Assembly (NCBI GenBank): GCA_004794785.1
Contig: SJOL01005588.1
Span: forward strand, 178,249 to 242,248
Origin: Opisthorchis felineus
Lineage: Eukaryota; Platyhelminthes; Trematoda; Opisthorchiida; Opisthorchiidae
DNA length: 64,000 nucleotides
Direction: 5' to 3'
Shown here: positions 25,440 to 38,595 of the stretch, piece after piece
Position numbering within the stretch: the stretch's first letter is position 1
How the letters are laid out: each line of letters starts with the position of its first letter
The notes under the pieces: generated by a model
Databases searched by the model: none
What the model saw: the letters and a program-made list of their open reading frames with translations, nothing else
What the model was told of the DNA's origin: nothing
Program-made: the position numbers and the translations under genes

Positions 25440-27480
25440 AGTAACCGAATGCCACTCAAAATGACCACAGAAAGATAGGAACGTTTGATCTGATGTTCTT
25501 TCCACTTCCCAGCTTCATAAGCTCCTCTTTAGGGGTATCCACGAAGTGTTCCACTTGACCTTTGGCTTATGGATGGTAGCGCTGGCTACGCAAATGTTGA
25601 ATTCTTTGAGAAGCACAAAACTTAGCAAATTCATGAACTGTAAACTGAATGCCATCATCTGTCACCAGAGGATCCGTGACTGCAAACTATGTAAACAGTC
25701 CGCTACGGAGAGATATCGCTTCTGCATTCGAGGCTCGGCAAGCCACAAACATGCTTGGTCAATTTAACGAAGTGGTCAGGAACATTTGGGCTGTCACCGG
25801 ACCAGTGAAGTCAAACCGCATTTTTCCCCAGGGCTCCTCGAGCAGCAACCAGGAAAACAACAGAGATTTCACCGAGGATTTGACCACCATTGCATACTGT
25901 CGACAATTACTGACAAATTATTGAAATACCAAGGAGGGTCAGTGGGCGGAACTTCGATCGACTGTTCTCACGGTGCAATTCTTACTTGCCCTACGTGAAA
26001 CTGCTTCAATACTTGGTGCCAACGTTCATGCCGTATGACAGTGTGCTTTTCCAAATTAGATGATCACCCAGGGTTTCTAAGTCATCTTCGCAAGGAGGCA
26101 TCTGTTGACATTCACACCTTACTTCGGCTGGCCATCCGTTTTGGAGATGTTCATTTTCCGTCATTCCCTATTTCTTTCAAGATCGTTTGAGCAGAGATGA
26201 AAAGCTTCTGAATGGATTCGGGGAAAAATTGCCGGCTTTTGATATCGGTTGAGAATGATGCAAATGCTGTCTTCACCTTCCTCGTCAATTTGTTGGCGAG
26301 ACAGTAGACATGATAGTGCGTCGGTTTGAAGAAAAGATGACGTTGGCTTGCAAATTACTTTAAAATTGTAATTAAAAAAAAATAAAATGTTCAGTTGTAA
26401 TGCCCTTTCGGTGTCTAGTTGCTATGCCACCCGAAGGAGGCACGAGGGCTGGGATACTGCCAGTTTGTCCAAGCCTAGACAGGAGAAGTCGAGATGCAGA
26501 GGTCGGGTTCGAACCATGGACCTCCCGGTCAGGAAATTAGCACTCTAACCACTGAGTAATCTCGCCCTCACAAAAGCACTGAAGCGGACTAAAAGTATGG
26601 ATCGGGATGGGATTTTAACATTCACAGATAGCTAGCAATTGTTTGTGGTCTGTGTAAGGCCATGCCACGTTCTGTGGAATTTCTTCACAGCGAAAATTAG
26701 ACTGAACGCTTCCTTTTCAAGTTGGCTGTAATTTATCTCATGCATTAAGATTGAGCGGGATTTGTGACAAATGGTCTCTTTTGAATCACTTCGAAAGTGG
26801 TGTAGCAGAACCGTACCAATTTCCTATTCTGATGCTTCGGCTACCGGTATGGTCTGAGGTTTAGGACAGTAAAAAAGTTAACAACAAATCGAATGTGAGT
26901 ACATGTTGAACATGAGAAAAAATCTGCTTTACACAATTGCGACCGGTCTTACTAAGTGTATTTCGAGAGCAAGGCATTAAAGGAACTGTCTTTGCCTTGT
27001 AAATGAGGAATGAAAATGATCAGCAGGCTTAAAAATGATTACGAATGCGGCTGGTTGGTGGGGCGCTGCCATACTCGCCATGGTCTATACCTTCTCTCCG
27101 GTCAGAGACACAGTCCTTTGATGACAAGGATGGATCCTTAATAAAAGATATTATGCATCGAAAAAGAATTTTTCTGAAGGCAGCCTAAATCCAGAATGTT
27201 TGATTCGGCGGAAGACTTGTATGAGATGCTCTGAAGGAGTCAATTTCTCTTTTAAATTCTCTGCAACTGAGCCTAGAAAAAAGTCTCCAGTGTGTTGGAA
27301 GCGGATACTTGGGATTAAAAGAGCGTCGCCTAGACCCGTTGAAAAAATACCACATACTCCTATGGAACAGTCCGTCTTTTTTGCAGCAATTGAGGGAGTG
27401 CCTCAAGCAGAACAATTCACAGGGTACATAATACCTGTATGTTCCATTCTAACATGTTTCCATTTCCCTTACGGCATCAC
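25440..27480 (-). mobile_element. Ty3/Gypsy LTR-retrotransposon relic (RT, RNase H, integrase)
   Basis: Decayed pol read on the minus strand in several frames, in Gypsy order. An RT palm/thumb segment lies at about 27.4-27.0 kb (IKHSGFRL, then a KEKCFFFDA-like stretch, then APTNQ). An RNase H relic lies at 26.9-26.6 kb, ending TDHKQLLAI. An integrase core lies at 25.84-25.5 kb with WGKMRFDFTGPV, LVTDDGIQFTVHEFAKF and KGQVEHFVDTPKEELM, so the D, D, E residues are still visible. The RT YxDD box is lost and stops and frameshifts are frequent. A SINE splits RNase H from integrase. LTRs, gag and protease were not found. Inactive. Confidence 0.8.
26373..26571 (-). mobile_element. tRNA-derived SINE nested in the Gypsy relic
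   Basis: On the minus strand an A-box-like ACTCAGTGGTTAGAGT is followed by GGTTCGAACC (B box, 26506-26515). The family body follows (CTAGGCTTGG, then a CCCTCGTGCCTCC-like stretch, then ACCGAAAGGGC), ending in an A/T-rich tail. A dispersed family with further copies at 38.4, 48.8, 49.4, 53.8, 55.6 and 60.0 kb. RNA polymerase III transcription is inferred from the boxes. Confidence 0.88.
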
Positions 27481-29149
27481 CACGTAGGGTAGAGATCTTT
27501 TTGGAGAGAAATCTGGTTCGATTTAATATACAAGTAAACCTGAGCATTATTTTATCGACCAGACTGAAATGGTGCCGAATGTTGCGAACAAGAGTAGGAA
27601 AATATTACAAGAAATAGTAGAAATAGTAGGTGCTGGTGAACAGGGGTGACTAATATTTTGAGTCAACCGTTTACTTACATCAAAGTTAACAGGACACGAC
27701 GGAAACTGTCGTCATCTGACGCACTACAGACAGAGTCCAATGGCATACCAACGAGTTAAGTTTCTCAATCCAGTCGTTTCTCACCAAATCAAGGCTTAGT
27801 TCTACAATAGAGTAGGTACCCTGTGCAGACACAGAAGAGAGTGAGAATCCTCACTTATTTCGAGCAATAAAAGTGACTGATATCCTTTGACATTCCGAGT
27901 AAAATGGGTCGTTAGATAATATGCAGATCGACCGATTTTTATCAGGTTTGAACGATATTTGACAAATGTATACGGCACTATATCAAGTTCTAAAAAAACA
28001 TTATGTTCATTTATTCTAACCCTTATTTACTCTCGTCGATGACGTAAACTTAGTCATAGGTAAGGCGTTGAGGCGGCTGGAATTGTTCTGACTGTCTTTT
28101 TTTAATGGACATGGCCACCAAACAGACATAGTTCAGGAAAATGCCAGTTACCACAATTCCAGCATTTTGAAATTATTTGTTTTGGTTAGGTAGTTGTTTC
28201 ATCGAGGTGAAGAAACGGCAGACACTCTAACTCAGATATTGCTTTTACACTTAACGGTGCTGAGTTATTTCCGTCTTGTAACGTTTGTATGTGGTACACA
28301 AGATTCTGTATTCTATGAGATCTCTCCGCCAGGTACTGGAACGCGATATCTGATTGTGATTCGATCTCAGAAGGAGGGAGACTTCAAACGAAGATCAAAC
28401 GCTTGAAGTGGTCTGGATGCGGGATCTCTCACTCTCACTTTTGCGAGCCGCAATTCTGAAGCGTGCCAGAAAATTATCATCGGGCTATTCTTTCACGATT
28501 TAACCCTGTAGCTTGTGCTGAACAAAGTGGAACGAAGTCCAGCTATCTTTATCGGCTGTTTCACTGTTCGTTTGGATGCAAAGTCATGGAAGTGTGTTCT
28601 AAGGGGCATAGTTAGCGCACTTAATGTGACCACTTGGACCGAGTTCGCACAATAGCAGACGGAATAGGAAAGCACTAATAAATTTGGCCCTAGTGTCACG
28701 AAACAACTACGCCTACAGGCAGCCTCAAAGCCCACATCTTCGTCAGGAGCGGAGTTGAAGTCGTTATTAAAGTGTGTCGGTTTGTCCGACAGCGATATTG
28801 ATAATTAGCTGTTTCAGGCTACTTGCGTTGACAAGATGAGACTGCTGGGCAATTTGTGGATTTTACTGCTAATGTTGCGTGGGACAAGACAGTCGCCAAA
28901 CATGCTGTGAGTTGCAAAGGATCTAACCCAGCCTGTCTAATCAAGAAAACCCAGATGCAGTACAGCAATCAATATAGCAAAGGTATCAATTACATAGGTA
29001 AAATTCATGTGTAGTAGAAACAACAAAAAGTCAAGTAGAAGCGTAGGCGGACTGGCCGCACCGATAACGTAAAACAGTTTTAAAAGTGTGACTGAAATAG
29101 GGGACACCATCAGCTGATGAGGATGAAAATTTTGCGTAGGGACTAAACA

Positions 29150-29235
29150 TGCTTGATCACCTGATGAGCCCCAAGAAGAGCGAAACCGGTCTTGGGCTGT
29201 CGAAGAATTTTCAGCAAACCTATGAGTAGTGCAGA
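29150..29235 (+). ncRNA. Hammerhead relic with conserved tail
   Basis: CTGATGA at 29161-29167, then CCCCAAGAAGAGC, GAAAC, ACCGGT and C. The tail TTGGGCTGTCGAAGAATTTT runs to ATGAGTAGTG. Helix II has one mismatch and helix I no longer pairs, so catalysis is doubtful. The palindrome upstream is missing (5' truncated). Confidence 0.7.
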
Positions 29236-31439
29236 AGAGAGATGACTTCGCTGTGGCAATAACTTGATGGTTTATTTCGGCACATTAAGTAGGATATTAC
29301 CGTCTCATTTATTACGGTTGGCGGTGAAACAATGATACACTATACCCTTACCTCTGGGCATCGTTTTCTGCAAATTTCAATGCTAAGTATCTGGAAGAAG
29401 CATGGATTCTAACAGAACGACTCATTCATTGGCCTACCTGTGATTGGCGGACGAGCGTTTTTGTCCGGGGTCATCATTTTTCAAGGAAGGCCCGCACTCT
29501 CAGAATAATTTTCAATGACGAACCCATTTACACTGATCAAAGGAAGCGTATCTCCAAGTGGAAACTGTTTTACCAGTGGATTTATTAAGATATTTACTGA
29601 AAAACATTGCTTTTCCTTCGAAGAGTGAGCGCCACAGGAAAGGCGGTTCTTTGGCCTTCCTTCAAGCCAGTCTATTTGATTCAATAGATCATGTGGAATC
29701 ACAAGAGAAATCTTGAAAGTTGCATATGCAAACCAAGTTTCCGCTTGACTTTTTCTGAGTAGGTACGGCTCAACTAAGTAAACTTCCCTATATTCTAAAA
29801 CTTTCGATTGTTTTATTTGGAGCAAAATTCTGGAGCGACTTACTAAACTGATGGCATCTGGTGAAAGCAATGAAGGTTTATTGTTTCTTCTGTTTCGTTT
29901 TACAATACACTCGGTAGGGAGCACCTTTATCGAATCCCACTTTCCAAAGAAGATAGCTTATTTCCAACCTGCTCGTTGGAAACGAAACTTCCCACAAACG
30001 GTTTGGTTGAAAACCACTCTCAAAATCAATAGTCATGCAAATGTTAGCTTCCGTTCTAGTTTGAAGTAGATCAGTGCTCGTGTTTGGTGCCACATTTTTC
30101 ACTGTTGTCATCTCCCCTAAAATGCATATTAAGTGTACTACAGTTAACCAAAGTCAGGAGAGCAATATAAAGTAAATCTCCTACCTGTATGCCAACTTTA
30201 GAAGCATTCAAGAAAACCGATATCTGCCAACCATAAGTGAAGAATGAGTTTTAGATGACTGTTGTTCCTATCTGAAGAGATTTCCATTCTGGAGAAATCA
30301 ATTTTTGCCGGTCTGCTGAAGATTCTACTGAATCTTAAGTCCTTGAAGGGACCATGAGTAAGTGTTCAGTGAATTTTGGCAGAACCACCTGTTAAAAACT
30401 CATCGGATCCACCTGTGCGAAATGCAACTCGGCCGTCCAAAGTTCCTGAACGCTGTCAGGCTCAAATTGTCAACACAGTCATGGAGACTGCGAACCGGAG
30501 GATTGTTGTTCTTACACCTGTGGACTGACTGGTCCCAACGGAAATGGATTACTGACAAAACCAGAGGCCGGCTGCAGTGGGTACCCTGCGTCTTCCAGTA
30601 TCGCTTAAGATAACTGATATCTCATCGTACTCGAAATAACTTGGTTTAAAGGCAGTCTAAACGCTTGGTTTTACATGGATAGCTTGGACACACCCTCACT
30701 ATTTGAAGCCTAAGTGCGAACACACAAAATAACATTATGAAGCAATAACTTTGGCTACAGAAGCCGTTTTTTGTTGCCACCGCACATCATTTAAACCCGT
30801 GATGATGGACTCGTAGGAGTACTGTTGCTTCATTAGATCAACAAGCTCTACATCAAGTTCGGCGGATAGTGGACTATACAAGTATTTTTACTATATTACA
30901 GGACAGGTAGGTTGTATCAGGGTTCATACCATGCTGGTGTTATATGCTAGAACATAACTGACGGTTTCAAAACGTACAAGCCGATATACCCTTGACGAAT
31001 TAGTTGGGGTTTTATTCGCTTACAGTTCTACCTCGGATGGAACCTCTAACCGATGCCCACCCGTAAATGACCTGTGACTATGTCCGGAAATTTCCAAAAA
31101 AGCTTGATGAAAAGGCTACTTTTTTTCCATCCACAACAATGGAATTGCTGGTGCTCAGCCAGACTGCTTATCCTCAGGGGGAACCTGAGACTTGAATTTA
31201 ATTGGACGTTTGTAATCAAGTTGTGTTTGGATCCTGAGTTGCTCATCCAAAATTAGTCTTTTTACCGCGACTGACTTTATCAACTCCTACCCGGCGCATC
31301 CTAATTAGGAACAGGGGCCTCGTGTGGTTGGGGTTTTCGGGATCAGGTCGCATTTTTATTATGGTGCGATGACATCAGGTGGAGTTATACACTTATTTGT
31401 ACAAAATTGTAGTGATAATGAGGAACAAACGTTGTATTC

Positions 31440-31700
31440 CTCAAAAAGTGTGAAACCAGTAGCGAGTCATCGGACCAGTTTTTACCGACCTTATGAGTAA
31501 TGACACATCGAGGAATGGAACATTAATTATCCTATTGGGCAGGAATTTCCCAAGAATACTGTTCACTAAACCACAGGATTTTTTTATTACATCGGAGGAT
31601 TTCCAGTAGCGATCGAGGGCAAATGAGACCAATTAGGCAAAGCCAGTGACTCGAAAATTACTGAAGTGTCATCGACAGAAGCATTGCAATACTAGAACAA
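31440..31700 (-). pseudogene. Penelope-like element reverse-transcriptase fragment
   Basis: The minus strand encodes SVDDTSVIFE (31665-31676 is the VDDT box), similar to the YVDDTFVI catalytic motif of Penelope-like RTs. About 45 codons later comes NVPFLDVSLLIRS followed by KTGPMTRYW, which corresponds to the LPFLDV motif and its sequel in the same family. The two motifs are in different frames, so the copy is broken. No GIY-YIG endonuclease was recognised. Penelope-like elements are established carriers of hammerhead motifs, which fits this window. Confidence 0.5.
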
Positions 31701-32438
31701 TTTGCAGGAAAATTCGGTCTGAACTTTTAAATCTGTTAAATGAATAAACGTTGAAATCTAGTCGGGAAGAAAGGCATATTACGACAGAAAGCAGTGTGCT
31801 TACCCCAAAATAATGGCTTGCTCCTCATAAGCAACCACCTCTCAGGGGAGATCACTTTTAACCGGGCCTTTAAAATAGTTTCGTCCAGCGGCCACAGTTA
31901 AATCAGTATCTGTCGGATGGTGACCGACGCTCAGACCCAAGAGTCAAAAAATAAAGTCTGGAAGGGGAAATGTCGCTCGGTGTCACCTACTGGATTGTCA
32001 AGATAGATTGGACTCTTGTTAGGTGGTAACAAAGGACTTTGGCGCTGAAGTGATTAAGTTAACGAAGTAACCAGTTTTCAAGCACTTTGCAAGCTGTCGA
32101 CTCGTCGATTTACGCTCCATAACTTGAACTCTCCAGACAAGGTTTTACCCTTGGAAGGTCGTTGTTGCTACATTTTTATGGACAAGCAGGCCTAAAACCA
32201 CAGCTTGAGGAAACGGAAACGTGGAATCCAACCGGAAGCTGACGGAGACTGCTTTCTGCAGTGATACATTCTTAGCTCTGTTCTACTATGTTGTGGAATT
32301 TTGCTGAATTTTTCTCATCGTTCCGGAAGAGTTGTTCATGACGACATTAATGTTATCCATGGAAGCAATAATGTCAGAGAGGAGTATTGCCGTTTGCCAA
32401 ACAACGGACATCATACTAAATTTGTTGTTATTTGGATC

Positions 32439-32472
<34 letters not shown>
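32439..32472. repeat. (AT)17 microsatellite
   Basis: Uninterrupted alternating AT for 34 bases, in intergenic sequence. Confidence 0.97.
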
Positions 32473-32475
<3 letters not shown>

Positions 32476-32882
32476 TGCAAAAGTTATCAAACCGACCAGC
32501 AGACTTCTTGAAATATGACTTATTTTTAGTAGTAATCAGAAATAAAAATACTTCGAACGATCACATCTCTCTGTGCTGGTGTTTGGAAATCCGGCTTTTC
32601 GTTGCACAGCTTAAATAAATTATAGCAATCCTCCCTTGGCTTTCTGACTTTTCCACGCCCTGTAGCCCCATCCATCTTGTGTTGTTTGGAAGTTTAATCT
32701 CCTTGAATGAGTTGACAGGTTTCGTTCAGAATTAAGGAAGAAATAGTTAAGGGAGGTAAACTGCAAATCCCTGCCGAAATTTCATCATGTAAGTGAAGTC
32801 GACCTATGTCGAAAAGCACCGTACGGCCAATTTATCTTCATTGAGAATAACCACGAATCTTCAGGAAGTTTGGAACCCGCGC

Positions 32883-33115
32883 TCTCCCGGATAGTACTAG
32901 AAGACCGAACCTTTCTACCACGAGCTGCTGAGCAGCAATTTGATCAGTTCGCACTTAGACAGGATATAACGCCACTCACCCTTCAATAAATGAATTCACA
33001 TCACGTGGCCATGTGTTGACTGGTTGTTCAAGTGATGGCTCTTCAGATCGATGACTTGTTCGTCGCGCGCATTATTCTTTCATTTGACCTACTCACAGTT
33101 TGTTGATCACATTGT
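32883..33115 (+). repeat. Dispersed repeat D, copy 1
   Basis: Shares CTCCCGGATAGTA, a CACCCTTCAAT-like run, CACATCACGTG, GTGTTGACTGG and further matches, in the same order, with 60527-60745. Both are diverged (roughly two-thirds identical by eye). Class unknown; no coding potential. Confidence 0.6.
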
Positions 33116-34559
33116 ATTTTCACACGGTACAGCTGTTTTTCTAAGCAGCTTTCTACTAGGCGGCCGTCACAAGCTCAACAAACAAGGATCCCCTTTAGGT
33201 GCTCAAATACACAGTATGACTTTAAATTGCTTTCTCTTGAGTGGAACACTTTCTCAGCCAGATGAGATCAAGTGAAGCAAAAAACATGTGAGACCATATA
33301 AGAGGAAAATACAACCAATTCCAACCCACAGCTGGTATCTGAGATGGCGTATTTTGGGGAAAGGCGAGAATTCTCTCATTGGAATGACTTGTTAAATGGG
33401 CTTTTTCACCAACAGTAAAGAAAAGCCTGTTACCTATCAATCGACAAATTCGGCATAAGTTCCATTAGAAAAGCAAATATTGTGTACTCTGATAAATGCT
33501 CAGCCAACAGTACAGGCCAAACCAGTTAATCGCTGTCATCCCGGTTATGGTGGCGGTGCTGTTTGGTTATTTTCTGCAAATGCTTTGCTGTCTCACAAAT
33601 GACACGGTTGTGCAGAAGATACAGGTGTACACGCAAAGTGACACAGGAGACGTCATTTGTATCATCCTCCCTTAAAACTCCTCGGAAATGTCTCAACCAA
33701 CCAACTGATTGATCGATTAATCAACCATTCTAGCCAGCAGGAAAGCAGCTAATTGATCAGCCACTCGATTGGTTCATCAGGACATCACTGGATCGATCGA
33801 TTTGTTAATCGGTCGGTTGCCTAATCAAACGAAACCGCGGGGTTCCCTAGAAGTAACAGACTTGTCAGCCCAAGCTGTTAAACTCACGAATCCTGGCACC
33901 CAGGATGGATATCTACTGCCAGGTCTACAAAAGCGGTCCGGTAGGAATCACAGCCATCCACAGGATAGCTTCTGCCTTGGGCAACCGTCCTAAAATTCAT
34001 TCATATCTTGTTACCAAGTTTTCTCCGCAAGTAGAGTACTTCATCCTAAAGACATCGTACTGTAATTGACCGAAAGTGTTCTCCACGCAATTAACTCTCC
34101 AACAGATTATCTCGTTGAGGAAAGTCTTTACAGCCAGGTGCAGAGCGTGATGGATGTGATATTCAGGCGATCAGGAAGCCAGTGAAATGTGGTTAGATGA
34201 CTGCACTCCGCAGTTTCTGACCAGGACAGTGGTACAACAGCAGTGACGAACCTGTTGGTTTTGCCACATCCAACCACATACTTGTCACCAATAGGCGCTT
34301 TTAGCACTTCACACATCTGCCAAAATGTCGTAGAAAGGGCGGTCATCCAGTCACTCCAATCGACCAGTTTCTTACATAAGCTCGATAAAGACTTCTGCAA
34401 AAGAAGATAAGCGATAGGCAGACAGGGGAACGGGGGCATCAAGGAACACTTTGGTGGCCGGTTAAGCTCAACTGTTTGGAGTATGGACCCAGGATACTCT
34501 GGCACTGGTAAATATGCAGACCTTCAAGGTGTAGCTGACTAAGTCTCCAACCATTCAGG

Positions 34560-34990
34560 GCTAGTAGGACTAATGATTAATCTCAGTAGGACGGAGTTCT
34601 TTGTGAAGACAAACGTAGGTCTCCTCATACGTTTGAAGTTGGACGACCAACAGCGCTTTAACATGTTGATTTTACAATTCCATCAGACAGACTGCGCAAA
34701 TTACATCCTGGTCGTTTGTGGAGATGCTGTAAGGCATGCTTTTCTGTAAGTCAAGGTAAATATTTTGGAAAGAATCAGTCTGCCTAAGAAGATTCACGTA
34801 TTCACAGCGGTGATCTGCGAACTTCCCACTTATGGTTATGAACCTTCGCCGGTTAGCACAGAAGTCACCAACAAATTCGAGTTTTTTTTACCCGAGAATG
34901 TCCAAGGCGCGCTCTGAAAATTTGACATGGCAAAACATCCAAATCGGTGGTTAGAGAAGACTAGTTTGGCACCTCATGTTTCCGGAAATT
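34560..34990 (+). pseudogene. LINE reverse-transcriptase thumb relic
   Basis: Broken frames give GLMINLSRTEFFVK (the strand after the catalytic box in LINE RTs). A decayed NYLG-like stretch follows, then KKIHVFTAVICELPTYGYEPS, equivalent to the conserved TAV...LLYGCETW segment. Stops and frameshifts are present. A family distinct from the 44-47 kb elements is likely. Confidence 0.5.
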
Positions 34991-36514
34991 ACTACAGTGA
35001 CGCTGACTTCGATGGCTTGATCACGCCACCCGAAGATTAACTCAGCACATTCGCCCTGGCACCTTCATTGTTTCCAGGGTAGCGCCAAAACTTACCAGGT
35101 TAACTGAAAACCTAAACTGGCACCTTCAAGTCAGTCAATAGGCGGTTCGGTCAAAACCTAACATGTGAGACTGGTGACCGGAATCGAAATCGGGTCTGCG
35201 TGGACCCGGATTCTGACCCCTGTTCGTGGATAGCAACGGCGAGGAACACTTGTATATCTGATCCGCGTTATCCTTGCAGCCAACAAGAAAAAAAGTACTG
35301 ACATGAATTAATTCAGTTACTAAATTTTGGCGCATTCGAACTATGTTAAGTTCTAGTATTGTAGATAAATTCAAGTACTAAATCCTATTGATGCCACCTG
35401 TGCTGTAAAACGTAATAATCTGAGTCAAAAGCAGAATTGCAGTCAGTTTGTTTTTCGCCGTCACGAAGAGACCTTACAGTGGTGTGAAGGGTTGTGTGCC
35501 TCCGTGACCCACTTCGCTATACTGAGTGGTGTCCGTACGATACCCGCAGAGTTTCTCACACCAGGTTGGTTAGACGTCTGACCAACACGGTCTCCTGGCC
35601 CTACACGTTGGGGGTTGGAACGTGCTTGGCGACTTGTTTTTAAAAAAATGGTATTGCGCTGGAACTTACCCTAGGACACCACCGCATTGCAGCCAGGCTT
35701 TGGTTCAGGACCTGGTGGTTATTTAAGGCAGTCCTGATCGGGAATGAACGATCAACGGAGTTCACATAGATTATTCTAGAACGACCGATCGGACAGAACA
35801 GAGGAACGTTATATTCTTCCTCCCACAAACCGGTCTGCACACCATCACTGTTTACCGTCGCACGCTTCCTAAGAACCAGGAAACATTCCATGCAGTACAA
35901 GCAAGGGTCTCCACCGCTAATATCGGTCCATCCAACATAAATTTGAAAGGTAGGTCACCAGTCTGCGATACGTCAGCGTAATTCTCTTACTGTCTGTTGA
36001 TGATCAACAGATGATACGTCATCAGAAAATGCACATCCCAGCATTGATTGATCCGCCTCCTCCTGGGGAGACTTGAAGATTCATTTGGTATCCCACTAAT
36101 CTTTTAAGCTATTTATGAACGTAATTGCTTGATGGGACTTTATTGAACCCTTGCTTGCAATCAGTATGCTATGAAACTACACCTTTTGCCAAAATAGACC
36201 GCGAAATCTCGAAGCTATATCAAACTGGTTTCCATAGGACGATGTGGCATAACTGTATCTATCTGGCCAGGTTACCTGAACCTGGTAATCCACCAAAAAA
36301 CTGCCTCTAACCGACACTTACAGTGATCAACCAGGTGCATCCTCGCATAGGGGATTTTCCAAAATTATGTAACGCAGTTTAACTGCGCTTTTCACAGCAA
36401 AAGGACTACTCCAGCATCCTGAAGAGCAAAAACCCGTCCGACTCCGAGGATATTTCTCCCTCAGAATGGATGCTGCATTCTTGAAGTTGCTTAGAAAAAG
36501 TGTACTCCTCTGCG

Positions 36515-37202
36515 TCCTTGTGAGGCACCTCGTTGGATTCCTTCTTCATTAAGAGATGACAGCGAACGTTTCAAAATGAATTCAGCGCGTGTTAGAATGG
36601 TCCACCTTACAAGGAAGCACATACTTGGGTGAGAAGGCGATAGCGATGGACCAGCTATCCAAATACACAGATTGCGGACAAACAGCGAACTCCCAGAAAT
36701 AGCAACCAAGCTTTCTGCTCATTGGACAAATGCTCTAATGACAGGGCTGTCGCGGACGTTGGCGAGTGTCACACATGTGCACCTCAACGAACAACGGACC
36801 CAGCTCATACAGAGGGCACCTGGATTGCTGCCATTTAAACTCACTTAGCCTGAGGCCATTTTATTACCAATGGCGCCGCTTGTCTTCGGATTCGCGCCGT
36901 TCTTACACGGTCACTCAGGTGGAACTGCTCAGTGAGACGCCATCTGGGTCGTTGCAAAATTCATACCCTTTTGTGTACCAATAGTCACTGCTAATGTAAC
37001 CAAACTAAGCCACAGGAACGAACAAAGAGTTCGCTGTTTGTCCGCAATGTGTATTTGGGTAGCTGGTCCATCGCTATCGCCTTCTCACCCAAGCATGTGC
37101 TTCCTTGTAAGGTGGACCATTCTAACACGCGCTGAATTCATCCTGAAACGTTCGTTGTCATCTCTTAATAAAGAAGGAATCCAACGAGGTGCCTCACAAG
37201 GA
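36515..37202. repeat. Young inverted repeat with 334-bp spacer
   Basis: Arms at 36515-36692 and 37027-37202 are inverted copies. Aligned by eye they differ at 6 bases and a 2-base gap, about 96% identity, which is much less diverged than the other repeats here. The spacer (36693-37026) is unrelated to the other families seen. Both arms carry a related open frame (SLSPSHPSMCFLVRW), but this follows from their identity and does not prove a gene. A transcript would form a 176-bp hairpin. Confidence 0.9.
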
Positions 37203-38432
37203 ACTCCAGTTACCATGAACTCCCTCACATCCCTATTACAAATCTGTCGTCAGACAGCAGAATCTCGCTTACCATGATACCTCACTCCTGATGGCTAGAA
37301 ACTGACACTCTCTCACGCCAAGCGCATCATCTAGACAACCTGGACGTCCACGAGCAACAGACGTATAGTCAAAGCTTCGTATATCTGGAATGTTTTGCAG
37401 TTCAATAAAAGGGATATGCAACAGTCTCAGGGGGTCCAGTTTTACCGATTTCGGAGGAAAATGTCCATTTGAAACGGAAAGATGAGAAAACAATGATATG
37501 CCCAGAGAAGTTAATTTACAATTGTCAGATTTATTAAAATCAGCGAGCGTTTTATTTCAGACTGAATGCCTGAACAGTCATTCGAGTTTCGGAGACCTGA
37601 CACGCGTCAAGCTCCAAACATGAGGGTTGTTGTCAGAGCAGCTTGCTAACCGATCTGTTTGAGGGTTCAAACATTGAAAATGTGCGTGGGTTACCTGTGC
37701 CTCAGCAGGGGAACGCAGGTAATGGCGGGAACAAAAGATGTGGAGAAAGCAATAGGATGGATAATCCCGCCGTAGTTGTTCAAACAACGATAACTTCTGA
37801 TACTTTACGGCTTTTGCATTACGGAAGGGAACTTGCGCGAGAAAACTTCCAATAAACAGAGGATAAGTTCAGGAGACGACAACTCAAAAGCATGAACCAC
37901 TTGGGAGTTGATGATTAACTAACCCGAGGGCGCAAGATGTAAGGCATGGAATTCCGAATCTTAATAGGTACCTTTCCCGCAGAACCGGAATCGCTGTATC
38001 TCGACCTTATCGAATAAGACGTCGGTGGTCACAGTCAACCATTTGGCGACTGAAGTTGGTGCGTCTTAAGGCAGACCTTTTTAAGTCATCCTTCCCCGGA
38101 AGGGAGCATATCACTACTTTCATAAATATGGAGTTGTTGGTACCTCAGAGGAAACAATTCCCTGCCTTCACATTCCTATCCTACGCGGCAATGACTTTAC
38201 TCTCAGACCGTCTCATAATACAGGGGCTCGCTGCTTCTCCTCCGTCTTCCAAGCATATCTGTACTTGACGAACGAAATTCGACCTAGTGTGGTCTGACCA
38301 CAAGTCCAGTTGGGAGCATCGATAGTCTATCTAACACTGACGTTTGCCCCAGGCTGAGATCAGTGACGAATGCGCCGTGGTTGTCCACGCCAGGCACTTT
38401 GTCCGCAAGTATCAGTGCATTTTTCACTGCTC

Positions 38433-38595
38433 GAACTTAATAGCCGGAAGGTCCGTGCTTCGAACTCAACCCTGTGCATCCCCACTGATCCTGTCTAAGC
38501 TTGGGCAACCTGGCAGTATCTCAGCCCTAGTGCTTCCTTCAGGTGGCATGGTAGCTAGACCACGAAAAGATGTTACAGCTGAGTGATTATTACCA
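38433..38595 (+). mobile_element. tRNA-derived SINE, 5' truncated
   Basis: Has the family block CCGGAAGGTCCGTGCTTCGA, the CTTGGGCAACCTGGCAGTAT segment and the GTGCTTCCTTCAGGTGGCAT segment. The A-box end is missing. It lies 280 bp downstream of the ORC4 stop, in the opposite orientation. Confidence 0.85.

Noticed and set aside
25017..25505. 162-codon minus-strand open frame next to the Gypsy integrase
   Set aside because: No domain or motif recognised and no splice support. In 64 kb at this base composition one or two open frames of this size are expected by chance.
29481..29924. 147-codon minus-strand open frame, with another overlapping frame to 30111
   Set aside because: No recognisable domain, no matching splice partners and length within chance expectation; kept out of the gene list.
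33690..33830. GATC/GATT-rich stretch resembling a tandem repeat
   Set aside because: Units are irregular in length and sequence; cryptic simplicity is more likely than a real array.
36491..37277. Two related open frames in inverted orientation that look like a gene family
   Set aside because: They are the two arms of the inverted repeat read outward; similarity is due to the duplication, not to protein selection.
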